52,755 nucleotides of DNA from Ga0074139 sp046336825 (GTDB lineage Bacteria; Bdellovibrionota; Bdellovibrionia; Bdellovibrionales; Bdellovibrionaceae), in contig JBKDFX010000043.1 in NCBI GenBank assembly GCA_046336825.1, positions 1-52,755 on the forward strand. The letters are read 5' to 3'. Shown in pieces: positions 17,170-25,275 of the stretch (its first letter is position 1; each line of letters begins with the position of its first letter). Both the position numbers and the translations under genes were made by a program. The notes below the pieces were generated by a model that ran no database searches, was not told the origin of the DNA, and saw only the letters and a list, made by a program, of their open reading frames with translations.

Positions 17170-17296
17170 AATTTGTGTACAATCATCCACTTGTAAAAAT
17201 TGTTTAAGCACAAAATTGCAGGTGGATGATTCTTGGCGTTGTGGAACCTGGACTTGCCAGAGTGTGGAAAATAATAGAAACAACTTCTATGTCTGA
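17129..17296 (+). CDS. Possible small zinc-ribbon protein overlapping its neighbours
   Basis: In a second frame across the end of the hydrolase gene an ORF carries CKNC and, 18 residues on, CGTWTC, the spacing of a zinc ribbon. ATG 17129 would give 55 residues; no ribosome binding site is visible and the start is uncertain. Its TGA overlaps the next gene's ATG in ATGTCTGA, the usual sign of translational coupling. A ten-base inverted repeat (AATCATCCAC/GTGGATGATT, 17181-17231) lies inside it. It may instead be a remnant. Confidence 0.35.
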   Translation: MHQTQLQHRPQLTKICVQSSTCKNCLSTKLQVDDSWRCGTWTCQSVENNRNNFYV

Positions 17297-17531
17297 TTTT
17301 TTAGTAGAGATTACTCACCACACTTTAGTTTCTGCCATAAAGTCTCTGGATGCTGACATTCGGCACCTGACTGAGTCAACAAAAGGGGATTTAGCTAAGC
17401 TTTCGCCGCAAGATCAAAAAAAGCTGGTGGATTTTTCTAAAGCCGCTTTAGAGCTTAAAAATATTTACCCCTTTGCTAGAAAAAATAATCCCAAGCTTCC
17501 AGCCTATGAAACTTTAGTTAAAAGGGTTTAA
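17289..17531 (+). CDS. Small hypothetical protein (80 aa)
   Basis: Starts MSDFLVEITHH; I prefer ATG 17289 over an in-frame upstream ATG (17226) because the earlier start lies inside the zinc-ribbon-like frame. It is mostly helical in appearance and rich in Lys and Leu, with no signal peptide or membrane segment and no domain I recognise. Its last 14 bases overlap the convergent thioesterase-like gene. Probably cytoplasmic. Confidence 0.5.
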   Translation: MSDFLVEITHHTLVSAIKSLDADIRHLTESTKGDLAKLSPQDQKKLVDFSKAALELKNIYPFARKNNPKLPAYETLVKRV

Positions 17532-18006
17532 GTTTTTTTCGCACATACAGAGTTTTGTTAATTTGAGCAATAAGGTGGCCTGCATCATCTTTAACTTCTA
17601 CAGGTAAATCAAAAATATATTTATCCTGGGAATTTGTTTTTAAGATAACTTCATCAAGTAATTTTTGATCAATTTTAAATTCAGCATAAAGATTTGATTT
17701 TCCAGGTTTTTTGAAATCAACGCTCGCAGCCTTATCCCAAACAATATAATCAGACCCTAAATTATTAATTAATTGAAGCATATAGAAAGGATCTGTCATG
17801 GCATAGATAGATCCACCAAATTGTGTGCCCACGTAGTTTTTGTTGTACCAGGTTCTTTTCAAGCAGACTTTGATATAACGATAATCATCAGAAATATATA
17901 GAATTCGAATACCAGCCCCTAAGTAGGGAGGCCACAGATTACCTAAGAATTTAGCTAACCAAATGGGAATGTGTTCAGCATATTTTCGAAGCAAATTAGC
18001 TGCCAT
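17518..18006 (-). CDS. DUF4442 hotdog-fold, thioesterase-like protein
   Basis: About 162 residues. The middle stretch KNYVGTQFGGSIYAMTDPF is the conserved helix region of DUF4442 proteins, a hotdog-fold branch related to PaaI-type acyl-CoA thioesterases. Start chosen at ATG 18006 with a TTGAGG box upstream; the in-frame TTG at 18021 is weaker. A role with acyl-CoA is likely but the substrate is unknown. Convergent with the small ORF ending at 17531. Confidence 0.75.
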   Translation of the reverse strand: MAANLLRKYAEHIPIWLAKFLGNLWPPYLGAGIRILYISDDYRYIKVCLKRTWYNKNYVGTQFGGSIYAMTDPFYMLQLINNLGSDYIVWDKAASVDFKKPGKSNLYAEFKIDQKLLDEVILKTNSQDKYIFDLPVEVKDDAGHLIAQINKTLYVRKKLKPF

Positions 18007-18089
18007 AATATTTCGCCTCAAGGTCTAAATATAAACTGCCCCATAGATTAAACAATGAAAATGTAAATCTTTAGGACTAGAGTAATTAA

Positions 18090-18782
18090 ATGAGCCTACG
18101 ATTATGCTTTGCGACTCAATTCAGTTTAATAATTTTTATAATGTTCTTCGGCCATGTGGGTTACTCTTTTGACTCAAAATTAGTCGTGCCATTGACAGAA
18201 CAAGCTTGGACCACGTTAGCCTTTAACAAAATTCCTAAAAATTCTGTCACTTTTGTAGATCAACAGCTCAAAGTAAAAGTGAAGCAGTCAGCAGGACCTA
18301 TCATTTATAAACTTCCGAAACCTGCTAAGATCTTAGAATTTTCAATTAATGGAAAAGTAGTGGGTTCAAAAAAAACGGAAACCCAAAAATTCGATGAAGA
18401 TTCCGTTTTACGATTTGGTTTGGTTGCAGTGGGATCAAAATTTTTATCGGGTCCAAAAAGATGGCTAGCTGCCGATTGGGTAAAAAAATTATTCGATTTG
18501 GCACCCGCAGGTGTCGGTTTGGATAAAATCTACTTTTATAATTTTACAAATCGAAATGAGTTAATGAACCAAACAAGACCTCACCCAAAATCCGATCTGA
18601 TCATTGAGACCCTTTCATTTTTTCAAGAAACTGAGGGCCCCTTTTCAGTTAAAAAAACATTTACATCACCTATCTACACGGCAGCTCTTTGGATCAGTAT
18701 TGATGGAGATGATACAAAATCAGACTACGAAACACATATTTCAGAGATTTCACTAGTCACAGAGCAAATATCTGGAAAGTAA
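18090..18782 (+). CDS. Exported hypothetical protein
   Basis: 230 residues with a signal peptide (LIIFIMFFGHVGYS, cleavage near residue 27). The mature part is beta-rich, with repeated short hydrophobic strands and charged turns, and ends without membrane segments. I do not recognise a family. It forms a two-gene unit with the next gene, which starts four bases after its stop; a GGAAAG box for that gene lies in its last codons. Both products are exported, so they may act together in the periplasm. Confidence 0.65.
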   Translation: MSLRLCFATQFSLIIFIMFFGHVGYSFDSKLVVPLTEQAWTTLAFNKIPKNSVTFVDQQLKVKVKQSAGPIIYKLPKPAKILEFSINGKVVGSKKTETQKFDEDSVLRFGLVAVGSKFLSGPKRWLAADWVKKLFDLAPAGVGLDKIYFYNFTNRNELMNQTRPHPKSDLIIETLSFFQETEGPFSVKKTFTSPIYTAALWISIDGDDTKSDYETHISEISLVTEQISGK

Positions 18783-18786
18783 TTAA

Positions 18787-19644
18787 ATGAAAATTCGACT
18801 AGTTATTTTTATTTTTTTAATCTGTAAAATCTCATGGGCTTCATTAGTAGAAGTAGATCCCAAATGTAGCTGTGAGGCATCCAAACAAAGGGACCCTTAC
18901 GAAACTCCAGTTAAATTCAACTTTGGAAAATTCCACGGTCTTTGCGTGGATTCCTGTCGATTTCGATCGATAACTGTACTGCAACCAGACCCTGATAAAA
19001 TAGACTCCGCAAAAGTAATCAAGGTCAGTAATTTTCTACATATGGAAAAGTACTATATTGCAGAAATACCCATTTCCTCTTTGACTCAGATTTCGATCGG
19101 TTTTGAGGAATTTCATCCCCATGTTTTCCATGTGGTGCTCAGATTTGATTTGGGTGAAAAGGGTCAGGCCATCAACTTATTAGATCAAACTAATCAAAAT
19201 TCTAAAGCAGAGTTAATACAAACACGCTCTTTCGTTGTTTCAGCTGAAGGAGTTCCACCCAAGGATTTTCCTTACGGGTTAGTTGAAAGCTATTTTGGAA
19301 ATTACTTACTTGCTTTACGTGTGCTCTCCATTGAAGAGGAAAATCGGTGGGTAAAAAAAATGAACAATACAATGACCTACAAAAAACTAAATTTGACTGA
19401 GCAGCAAGTTCAAAAAATGGCGAAAAGCGCCTTATTTCAAAGTCACAATAATCAAATGCAAAGTGTTTATAAGCTTTTTACTAATAACTGTGCAACAGTT
19501 GCCATTGAGACTATTCAAAGTGCCTTAAAAAATACATCTGTCAAAGCGGACATCATTGGCTACGCAGACCGGGGTCTATCTGTTAGGGGTCCCGTTGGTA
19601 CAAACAGATTTCTGTTAAAGAATAAATTGATTGAAGCCTTCTAA
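18787..19644 (+). CDS. Exported DUF4105-like protein (permuted papain-like fold)
   Basis: 285 residues with a signal peptide (VIFIFLICKISWA). The C-terminal half carries YKLFTNNCATVAIETI preceded by ALRVLSIEEENRW, which matches the pattern of DUF4105/Lnb-type domains, where the conserved Asn-Cys belongs to a permuted NlpC/P60-like fold. Two cysteine clusters (KCSCEA and CVDSC) lie near the N-terminus of the mature chain and may form disulfides. The assignment rests on this motif only. It is likely co-transcribed with the preceding exported protein. Confidence 0.6.
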   Translation: MKIRLVIFIFLICKISWASLVEVDPKCSCEASKQRDPYETPVKFNFGKFHGLCVDSCRFRSITVLQPDPDKIDSAKVIKVSNFLHMEKYYIAEIPISSLTQISIGFEEFHPHVFHVVLRFDLGEKGQAINLLDQTNQNSKAELIQTRSFVVSAEGVPPKDFPYGLVESYFGNYLLALRVLSIEEENRWVKKMNNTMTYKKLNLTEQQVQKMAKSALFQSHNNQMQSVYKLFTNNCATVAIETIQSALKNTSVKADIIGYADRGLSVRGPVGTNRFLLKNKLIEAF

Positions 19645-19869
19645 TATTCATCAACCTTAGTAATTATCCTGCCAGTATTATGCTTTCACCTTCTACAGAT
19701 TTCCCGTTTAAACGATTCGTGCTTTTAGTGACTCATTCTAGAATAAAGTCAAATTAGCTAAATTAGGTTGTGCTTCACTTGTGTTGACATTTTTTTGAAT
19801 ACTTGCAATTTATATAGTTATGGCTTCATCGGTCTATCAAACCTACCCCATTTCAATCGAAAATTTCAG

Positions 19870-20204
19870 ATGGCACTAAGTCTTGGTGGAATGGTTCTTC
19901 TTCCAGCCCTGAGGGGTGGTGGTGAAGAAGGCCTAATGCATCAATTAAGTGGCAGCAGGGATCGAATGGTGACGGTTAAGGACAACGTTTTTGCCAGCAA
20001 GTGGTTCAGATCACAGTTTAAAGATGCCCGGTGATTGATGTGGGAAGATCCTTCGGGGGGCTTCTAACTTTGATAAATTATACATTCTTTCAAAAAGAAT
20101 TCGACCTATTCTCATCCATTGTTCCAGTTGCTGATGTGATTGATAGTATTCGGACGATGTCTTGGTGGGCTCTTGATTTTGCTTTGAAAACTTTTAAGTT
20201 CTAA
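19870..20204 (+). pseudogene. Decayed ORF, possibly TraC/VirB4-like conjugation ATPase fragment
   Basis: One frame reads MALSLGG... to KWFRSQFKDAR and stops at 20034. A different frame continues without a gap from GTG 20031 as VIDVGRSFGGLL and runs 57 residues to 20204. The junction looks like a single-base frameshift. The VIDVGRSF pattern recalls the strand after the P-loop in TraC/VirB4 ATPases, but the P-loop itself is missing, so the identity is a guess. The rest of the 19645-20242 spacer holds nothing I can name. Confidence 0.3.
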
Positions 20205-20242
20205 AAGACGAAAGCTTACAGGTGAAAGTTTCGTTTAAATTT

Positions 20243-20569
20243 TTAATGTTTTTGAGCGCAAAGCTTGTGGGATGATTGATACAATAGATTCACACAGAAA
20301 TACTTATTATGCCTGATAAGTTCAGTGTGAAACTCGCGGATAAAGTTACTAAGATGCGTGTGAGCGTCTTCAAGCCAAACTCTCAATGAAAGCTCATAGT
20401 TGCATGCCGGAACTTGTTTTGACAAAAATATTGGTGACTTAGATTTATAAATTTCAATCGGTACAGTTTCATGAAATGTCATGTTTGGTGTATCTGATTT
20501 GGTGATAGCGAAGCCAACGGCAATTCCAATAAAAATAAATAAAAGTCCGCTTAGGAAGTAGTTCTTCAT
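20243..20569 (-). CDS. Small membrane-anchored hypothetical protein
   Basis: 108 residues: one N-terminal membrane segment (FLSGLLFIFIGIAVGFAI) and a soluble tail with several Cys and His near the end (KLCAQKH). ATG 20569 has a short GGAA box close by. No family recognised. The gene lies in accessory DNA, alone on the minus strand, and could be a remnant of a mobile element. Moderate confidence that it is translated. Confidence 0.45.
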   Translation of the reverse strand: MKNYFLSGLLFIFIGIAVGFAITKSDTPNMTFHETVPIEIYKSKSPIFLSKQVPACNYELSLRVWLEDAHTHLSNFIREFHTELIRHNKYFCVNLLYQSSHKLCAQKH

Positions 20570-20702
20570 TTTCCAATAATAAATAAAATTGTCCGAATAG
20601 TCTATCGTTCGAATATTTACATGATCAACCGTTGGCCAATCGACGGTTTAACGTGGCTTTCGTTGAACTGCTACCCAAGGTCATCATATTAGAGCAGTGA
20701 AA

Positions 20703-20744
20703 AATTGGTCCCGGGCAATTCAATTTGATTTTTCGGGGACGCAG
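20703..20744. repeat. REP-like GGGGAC repeat, copy 1
   Basis: GGTCCCGGGCAATTCAA and TTTTTCGGGGACG face each other here. The same two words recur at 22745-22822, and TTTCCGGGGACGG at 21419. Such GGGGAC palindromes in spacers resemble REP elements mobilised by RAYT (IS200-like) transposases; no transposase is present in the window. Confidence 0.45.
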
Positions 20745-20777
20745 TTCAAGTAAGAAACTTTTTTGGGCGGGGACTTG

Positions 20778-20807
20778 AAAAAGAAGCCACCCAACTTGGA
20801 TGGCTTC
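20778..20807 (-). terminator. Intrinsic terminator of the gene at 20838-21290
   Basis: Minus strand: GAAGCCA, 11-base loop, TGGCTTC, then TTTTT. It starts 31 bases after the stop of the upstream gene. A good rho-independent terminator. Confidence 0.75.
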
Positions 20808-20837
20808 GATTGATTCTATTTTTTTTAAAATGTAGGG

Positions 20838-21290
20838 TTAACGACCGGGGTCGCGGAAGATAACGGTACGATCTGCAATTGCACCGGCATGTGCCTCGAG
20901 TTTCCCTCCGGGCGCAATGCTGAAAAAATCGATTTTGATTGGAACGAAAGATGAGTCACGCTTAGGGCCAAGATGGCCAATAATTTCCTCAGATAGTATG
21001 GAAATCTGTTGGATGTCGAGCTTGCAGTAAAATTGAAGACGTTGCTCAGCCCCTGGCATCAGAAAGAGTTTGCCATCCTTAAATAGGCCCTTCGGCACAA
21101 ATTCCTTAAATCCGCATATGCTTTCGTATTCTTCGCCGAAACGCTGACGCAGAAAATCTCGAATTTCAGGACCAACAAGGCGAGCCTGTTTGTCGCCAGT
21201 AAACGTCGAGGCCTTCTGCAATAGTAGATTCGCGCAAGCGATGATGATCACAACAAGAATCAGAACGCCGGCAACCACATATATCTTCAT
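20838..21290 (-). CDS. Membrane-anchored hypothetical protein
   Basis: 150 residues: an N-terminal anchor (VVAGVLILVVIIIACANLLL) followed by a charged soluble domain. The base composition is noticeably richer in G and C than the genes on either side, which hints at separate origin. No ribosome binding site is obvious before ATG 21290. I do not recognise a family. It has its own terminator and sits between REP-like repeats. Confidence 0.5.
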   Translation of the reverse strand: MKIYVVAGVLILVVIIIACANLLLQKASTFTGDKQARLVGPEIRDFLRQRFGEEYESICGFKEFVPKGLFKDGKLFLMPGAEQRLQFYCKLDIQQISILSEEIIGHLGPKRDSSFVPIKIDFFSIAPGGKLEAHAGAIADRTVIFRDPGR

Positions 21291-21386
21291 TGCAATAGCT
21301 TAAAAGTTTCCATTGAGACGATCAAGAAACCAATCCCTGTGTCCTAAATGCGTTAATTTCGAACTGAGCTTTTTAACACGATTTTA

Positions 21387-21476
21387 ACGGGGACCTAGGT
21401 TTTTAACTATGGCTGCATTTCCGGGGACGGATCTGATCTAACCGTGACCGTTGCATCGGTCCCCAGACCTGTGATC
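21387..21476. repeat. REP-like GGGGAC repeat, copy 2
   Basis: Contains ACGGGGACC, TTTCCGGGGACGG and the opposite CGGTCCCC within 90 bases, in the spacer between a membrane-anchored protein gene and the serine recombinase. Confidence 0.45.
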
Positions 21477-21506
21477 ATTTAAATGAGCCTTTTGTACACT
21501 TCGGAC

Positions 21507-21545
21507 AAAAAATTAGGGAGCCACCTAACGTGAGGTGACTCCCTA
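21507..21545 (-). terminator. Strong terminator behind the serine recombinase
   Basis: Minus strand: TAGGGAG, AC mismatch region, ACCT/AGGT, CTCCCTA, then TTTTTT. The stem is 11 base pairs with one internal loop. Confidence 0.8.
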
Positions 21546-21583
21546 TTGTGGGGCCGCTAATTCTCTTTACCCGATAAATCTGG

Positions 21584-22372
21584 TTAGTCGTAAGTTTCAT
21601 AACCAGCATGGCCCATGACGGACTGAACTTTATCACGAGCTTCAGACTCGATTTTTTGCTGCACTTGTTTGACGATGTCTTCAGAGACGTTCATCGACTT
21701 CATCGTTTGAATTGTTTCTCCGGAACTATTTTCTTTGATCTGATTTTGCAGCTCTTGAATTTTTTCTTGTTCAATCTTAGCCTTTTTTGCAAGTAGCTCT
21801 TTTTTCGAGGCTGATACCGAACCATGGCTGCATTTTGCAATCCTTGCGACCTCGCGAAAACTAAGACCAGCGTCTAAAAGTGAGTGGATTAAAACATCAT
21901 TTCTTTTACGTATTCTGCCTATGATTTTACCCTTGGCCTTGGCGTTTCGCATCCCAGCTTTTACGCGTTCTTGTATCATCGAACGCTCCAACTGAGCGAG
22001 TGAGCCCAAAATCGTGAACATTGCGACCCCCATACTGGAATCCGTATCAATCTGTTCGGTGATGCTGACAAAACGCGTTTTACAGTCTTTAAAAATCTGT
22101 AGACCTTTGAGTAAGTGCATTGTGGATCTGGCAAAACGGCTGAAGGCAAAAACGATGACTTGTTCAGCTTCCAAGTTTTTCACTCGCTCCATCATTTTAT
22201 CTAGGGCTGGGCGACTTTCCTTAGCTCCTGATACGCCATGATCAGTGAAAGTTTCAAAATCAATAATATTATTCCTGGTACACCACTCGTTTAACGCTCG
22301 GGCCTGACTTTCAGCGCCTTGGGCCTGGTCCAGTGTTGAAACTCTAATGTATAAAAATGTTTTTTTCGACAT
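21584..22372 (-). CDS. Serine recombinase (resolvase/invertase family)
   Basis: 262 residues. The N-terminal catalytic domain starts with FLYIRVSTLDQA, with nucleophile Ser12, and contains FAFSRFARS and the long E-helix LGSLAQLERSMIQERVKAG. A helix-turn-helix follows (LDAGLSFREVARIAKCSHGSV). A Lys/Glu/Gln-rich coiled-coil tail of about 70 residues, unusual for simple resolvases, ends the protein. It probably resolves or inverts DNA of the surrounding accessory region. AAGGACG precedes ATG 22372, and a strong terminator follows the stop. Confidence 0.9.
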   Translation of the reverse strand: MSKKTFLYIRVSTLDQAQGAESQARALNEWCTRNNIIDFETFTDHGVSGAKESRPALDKMMERVKNLEAEQVIVFAFSRFARSTMHLLKGLQIFKDCKTRFVSITEQIDTDSSMGVAMFTILGSLAQLERSMIQERVKAGMRNAKAKGKIIGRIRKRNDVLIHSLLDAGLSFREVARIAKCSHGSVSASKKELLAKKAKIEQEKIQELQNQIKENSSGETIQTMKSMNVSEDIVKQVQQKIESEARDKVQSVMGHAGYETYD

Positions 22373-22415
22373 GAGTTACGTCCTTGTGAAAAGTTTTAAT
22401 GTTTGAGATAAGAAT

Positions 22416-22446
22416 AAAAAAAAACCCACGAAGGTCATCCGTGGGT
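22416..22446 (-). terminator. Terminator behind the 55-residue protein gene
   Basis: Minus strand: ACCCACG, nine-base loop, CGTGGGT, then nine T residues. It lies about 60 bases downstream of the ORF at 22507-22674 and just upstream of the recombinase gene, so the two are separate transcripts. Confidence 0.8.
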
Positions 22447-22506
22447 GAAAATAATTTTTTATTTTTTTGATTCAGTTTTTTAAAAAACTGAAAAATCGTT
22501 ACGCAG

Positions 22507-22674
22507 TTATTTGTCCAAGAGCATTTTTGTATATTTGGAATACGAGATCATGCCTTTTTGAGTCTTTTCGCCCGCTTTGCCAAGCATCACCAGGGTGCAG
22601 AACTTGAGCTGGCCACAAATCGCAAGGATCAATCCAAGCCTTACCACGAACGATACAAACTTTACGATTTCCAT
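22507..22674 (-). CDS. Small single-span membrane protein (55 aa)
   Basis: ATG 22674 is preceded by GGAGG at five bases. The product starts MEIVKFVSFVVRLGLILAIC, one hydrophobic segment or two short ones, then GKAGEKTQKGMISYSKYTKM and a short basic end. The ribosome binding site and the strong terminator behind it make it a credible gene despite its size. No family recognised; it belongs to the accessory region between the two recombinases. Confidence 0.6.
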   Translation of the reverse strand: MEIVKFVSFVVRLGLILAICGQLKFCTLVMLGKAGEKTQKGMISYSKYTKMLLDK

Positions 22675-22744
22675 AGGACCTCCAAAAAATTTCAAATCGG
22701 ATTCGCACCAAGAAAAACTGAAAATACTGAAGCCCGCCGAAACG

Positions 22745-22822
22745 GTGTCCCCGGTAATTCAAATTTCGCTTGGGAGCGAATCCTTGTTAATTTTCCGTCC
22801 CCGAAAATTGCGTGTAGCAAAA
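22745..22822. repeat. REP-like GGGGAC repeat, copy 3
   Basis: GTCCCCGGTAATTCAAATTTCG and TTTTCCGTCCCCGAAAA lie 40 bases apart, echoing copy 1. The remainder of the 22675-23145 spacer shows AT-rich DNA and the candidate att site, no gene. Confidence 0.45.
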
Positions 22823-22965
22823 GTTGTAGCAAAGTGTAGTAAAGTTTTGAAATGCCCAGAAATACTCTGAAATATTCTCCGAAGATTTGTGCAGCGTCGT
22901 TCGTGTTGTTAAGTACTTAATGCGACTGATAATTTTGAAATTTGCGTTTTTTTCGAGAGAATAAA

Positions 22966-22975
22966 TGGCGGAGAG
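22966..22975. other. Candidate attachment-site core near the integrase
   Basis: TGGCGGAGAG here is identical to the 3' end of tRNA-Ser (27045-27054, including CCA) and lies 171 bases beyond the integrase stop. If real, the element between them is about 4.1 kb. Ten bases is short for an att core. Confidence 0.3.
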
Positions 22976-23145
22976 TCTGAGCTTCCAAAAAGCTGAGTCT
23001 TTTCAATAGTCAAACTCTCCACTTACAACATATTTCAACTTAGCTTCAAAATGCACACCTTTTAGGTCCTCAACGTTTCTAAAAATGTCAGGTTTTATCA
23101 GGTCCTGAATCGGAAAAAACCAGAAACCATAAAAGGCAATTGCGT

Positions 23146-24228
23146 CTATTTGATAAGATTAATCACCTCAGCTTGAGTTTGATGATGTTCATGAAACTTA
23201 AGGTTTGATAAAACACCTGAAACCTCTACAGCTGACTTTTTAAGGTAGATCTGCATGGTCTCAATGTCTTTCCATCCCCCCATGGTCATGACCCTTGCAG
23301 TGGGCACTCCATCAGACAACAGCGTCGTCGCCCATGAGCCACGAAGGTCATGAAAGCGCATGGGTGTAAGCCCCATTCCCATTAAAAAGCCCCGAAGCTC
23401 ACGAGCCTGTTCTCCTTTTGACCATTTCTCAATTCTTGGTAGAACAAACTGGTCAACACGATTAACAAACAGCTCCTGAAGAACGGGCATTAAACCTGGA
23501 GCGATATCAATGATTCTGTCATCACCGGACTTTGTATCTTTGAAGCCGTTAGTTCTGTTCCAGGATCGACAGACTTTGATAGTTCCTCGTTCAAGATCCA
23601 CACAATCCCATTGTAGCGCATACAGCTCACCATTCCTCATGCCAGTATAAAGTGCAGCTGCCCAAATTGGATACCAATCTGAATCCATCTCGCGAGCATG
23701 ATTCAACAGCAGACTGATTTGGTTTTTAGTCAAGACAGCGGACATCTTTTCTTTTTTCTTGAACTTGGGTTGTGGGGTCGGGTTCTGGTTGATGTAGCTT
23801 CGCTCAACTGCATAAGAAAAAAGACCGCGAACAATCTTTAGATAGTACTTTTTGTGTGAATCTTTTTTGTCCTTCATACCAACTTCAATCACATCAAGAA
23901 TTTGGCCCTTGGTTATAGCATCCACAGTCAGGCTGTTCCATCGAGCTGAATACTTTTCCAATGTCAGACGTTCACTTATAATCGTGCTTTGTTGCACATT
24001 TCCCCGACGAGATTCAAAGTACATCTCAACCACCTTGGCAAAAGCAGGGACCCGATTCGCGTGAATCCTTTTATTGATTTGATAAACCAAATCCTCATAG
24101 ATTCGCTGAGCCTCTGCTCGTGTTTTTGCCTGTCTCTGAAGCCCTATGGCTGGCTTATTTGAGTCAGGTACTCTTTTAGTATAACGAGCAATCCACAAAC
24201 CTGTTTTTTCATCTTTTTTTATTCCCAT
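23146..24228 (-). CDS. Tyrosine recombinase (phage-type integrase)
   Basis: 360 residues with an N-terminal arm-binding part, a core-binding SAM-like domain (about 60-150) and a catalytic domain. The active site is complete: Arg198 (TGMRNGEL), Lys233 region, His293 and Arg296 (HDLRG), Trp319 in the usual His/Trp place (GGWK), and Tyr328. It would integrate and, with a partner, excise the surrounding element. The gene starts inside the 3' end of the excisionase-like gene, overlapping by 10 bases, with AGAGGTCGATC before the ATG. Confidence 0.92.
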   Translation of the reverse strand: MGIKKDEKTGLWIARYTKRVPDSNKPAIGLQRQAKTRAEAQRIYEDLVYQINKRIHANRVPAFAKVVEMYFESRRGNVQQSTIISERLTLEKYSARWNSLTVDAITKGQILDVIEVGMKDKKDSHKKYYLKIVRGLFSYAVERSYINQNPTPQPKFKKKEKMSAVLTKNQISLLLNHAREMDSDWYPIWAAALYTGMRNGELYALQWDCVDLERGTIKVCRSWNRTNGFKDTKSGDDRIIDIAPGLMPVLQELFVNRVDQFVLPRIEKWSKGEQARELRGFLMGMGLTPMRFHDLRGSWATTLLSDGVPTARVMTMGGWKDIETMQIYLKKSAVEVSGVLSNLKFHEHHQTQAEVINLIK

Positions 24229-24479
24229 GATCGACCTCTTTTCTTTTTTAGAAGAAGTCGATCAAGTTCACTTTTGCGAAACCGATTTAATCGCCCTGCC
24301 TTACAAAAAGGGACAAGGCCAAGCGATGCCCAGTTTCGCAATGTCTTAACTGATAACCCTAAATACTCGGCAGCCTCACGGCTCGAGATCCAACTTTCAT
24401 TTTTCAAAGAACTGTTGGGGGTGATATCACTTGCTGATATTGTGTCGCAAGAAAGAGGAAACGGCTTTCGATTAAACAT
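24219..24479 (-). CDS. Excisionase-like MerR-fold DNA-binding protein
   Basis: 86 residues from ATG 24479, chosen because GGAGG lies five bases upstream; an in-frame earlier start at 24533 lies inside the previous gene. The C-terminal half is a winged helix: WISSREAAEYLGLSVKTLRNW, then GRLNRFRKSELDRLL, the pattern of excisionase/helix-turn-helix_17 proteins. It overlaps the upstream gene by eight bases and the integrase by ten, so all three are translated as one operon. It probably directs excision or represses the operon. Confidence 0.82.
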   Translation of the reverse strand: MFNRKPFPLSCDTISASDITPNSSLKNESWISSREAAEYLGLSVKTLRNWASLGLVPFCKAGRLNRFRKSELDRLLLKKKRGRSWE

Positions 24480-25275
24480 GGCAACCTCCAGCTTTTTTTG
24501 AAAGAGATTCAAGGGCAAAAAAGTCCAATCCAAAAAGCACAGACAATTCTTCAGAGCTCATCCAGCTAAAAACTGTTGTCGTGTAGATGCGGGTCTTGAC
24601 CCGATTCCTTTCTCTTGAATTGCTGAGGCGATTGATTTGACCAAATTCGCTTGCGAGCGACCGAGACCTGCCTGAATACACATCTGTGTTTGATAGCCTA
24701 GTTAGTGCCAGCTTAAGACTGTGGCAGAGGCTCTCCGCGCTGTTATCCCGCCTGGACTTTGAATACTTGTCGTGTTCTGGTCCATCAAGTTCAACGACAA
24801 GACCCTGATGTCTTCGACCATATTCATTCGAAAAACCAGCGATATCTGGAAAAACAAAATCGAAGTTACGATGTCCAATCCACATATTGGTGTGAAAGGA
24901 AACTTTTGTGGTTTCCATAATCTGTGCATGAAAGACTCGCTCAGCATCCGTTCTTTCTTTGGCTTCGCGAGTCCCTGGTGTTGTGTTAAGCCTCAATACC
25001 ATTTGATTGTAAACATATTGCAGATCCTCAGTTTTGATTCGTGATCGATCGTATCCTTGATTTATGATTGCCGATTGATAGATTTGAGTTCTTGAACGCA
25101 CATTAGACTCGAGTATTCTTCTATTCTCATTGTCTTGTGGCTTGATCTCGAAACCAGGAATCAGTACTTCTGCAATGGGTCTTCTGATTCTCCATCTTCG
25201 AAGAGCCTCAAGGTCAAATCGGTGATTGAGTTGCCATTCAGCCTTTGTTCTTTTTTCTAGTAGGTTTGTTTCCAT
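24472..25275 (-). CDS. Nuclease-like hypothetical protein (DUF559/Vsr-like core)
   Basis: 267 residues from ATG 25275. The centre reads FDFVFPDI...GLVVELDGPEHDKYSKSRRD, which fits the D...ExDG-x-H...K plan of small PD-(D/E)xK nucleases of the DUF559/Vsr kind. The flanking regions are helical and basic and match nothing I know. It leads the three-gene operon with the excisionase-like protein and integrase. A role in mobility or in defence of the element is possible; nuclease activity is inferred only from the motif. Confidence 0.5.
   Translation of the reverse strand: METNLLEKRTKAEWQLNHRFDLEALRRWRIRRPIAEVLIPGFEIKPQDNENRRILESNVRSRTQIYQSAIINQGYDRSRIKTEDLQYVYNQMVLRLNTTPGTREAKERTDAERVFHAQIMETTKVSFHTNMWIGHRNFDFVFPDIAGFSNEYGRRHQGLVVELDGPEHDKYSKSRRDNSAESLCHSLKLALTRLSNTDVYSGRSRSLASEFGQINRLSNSRERNRVKTRIYTTTVFSWMSSEELSVLFGLDFFALESLSKKAGGCHV

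Noticed and set aside
17181..17231. Ten-base inverted repeat as terminator of the hydrolase gene
   Set aside because: No T-run follows either arm and the next gene seems translationally coupled.
22499..22870. Plus- and minus-strand ORFs of 87-97 codons around the 55-residue gene
   Set aside because: They lack ribosome binding sites and run through the GGGGAC repeat; only the 22507-22674 frame has gene-like signals.
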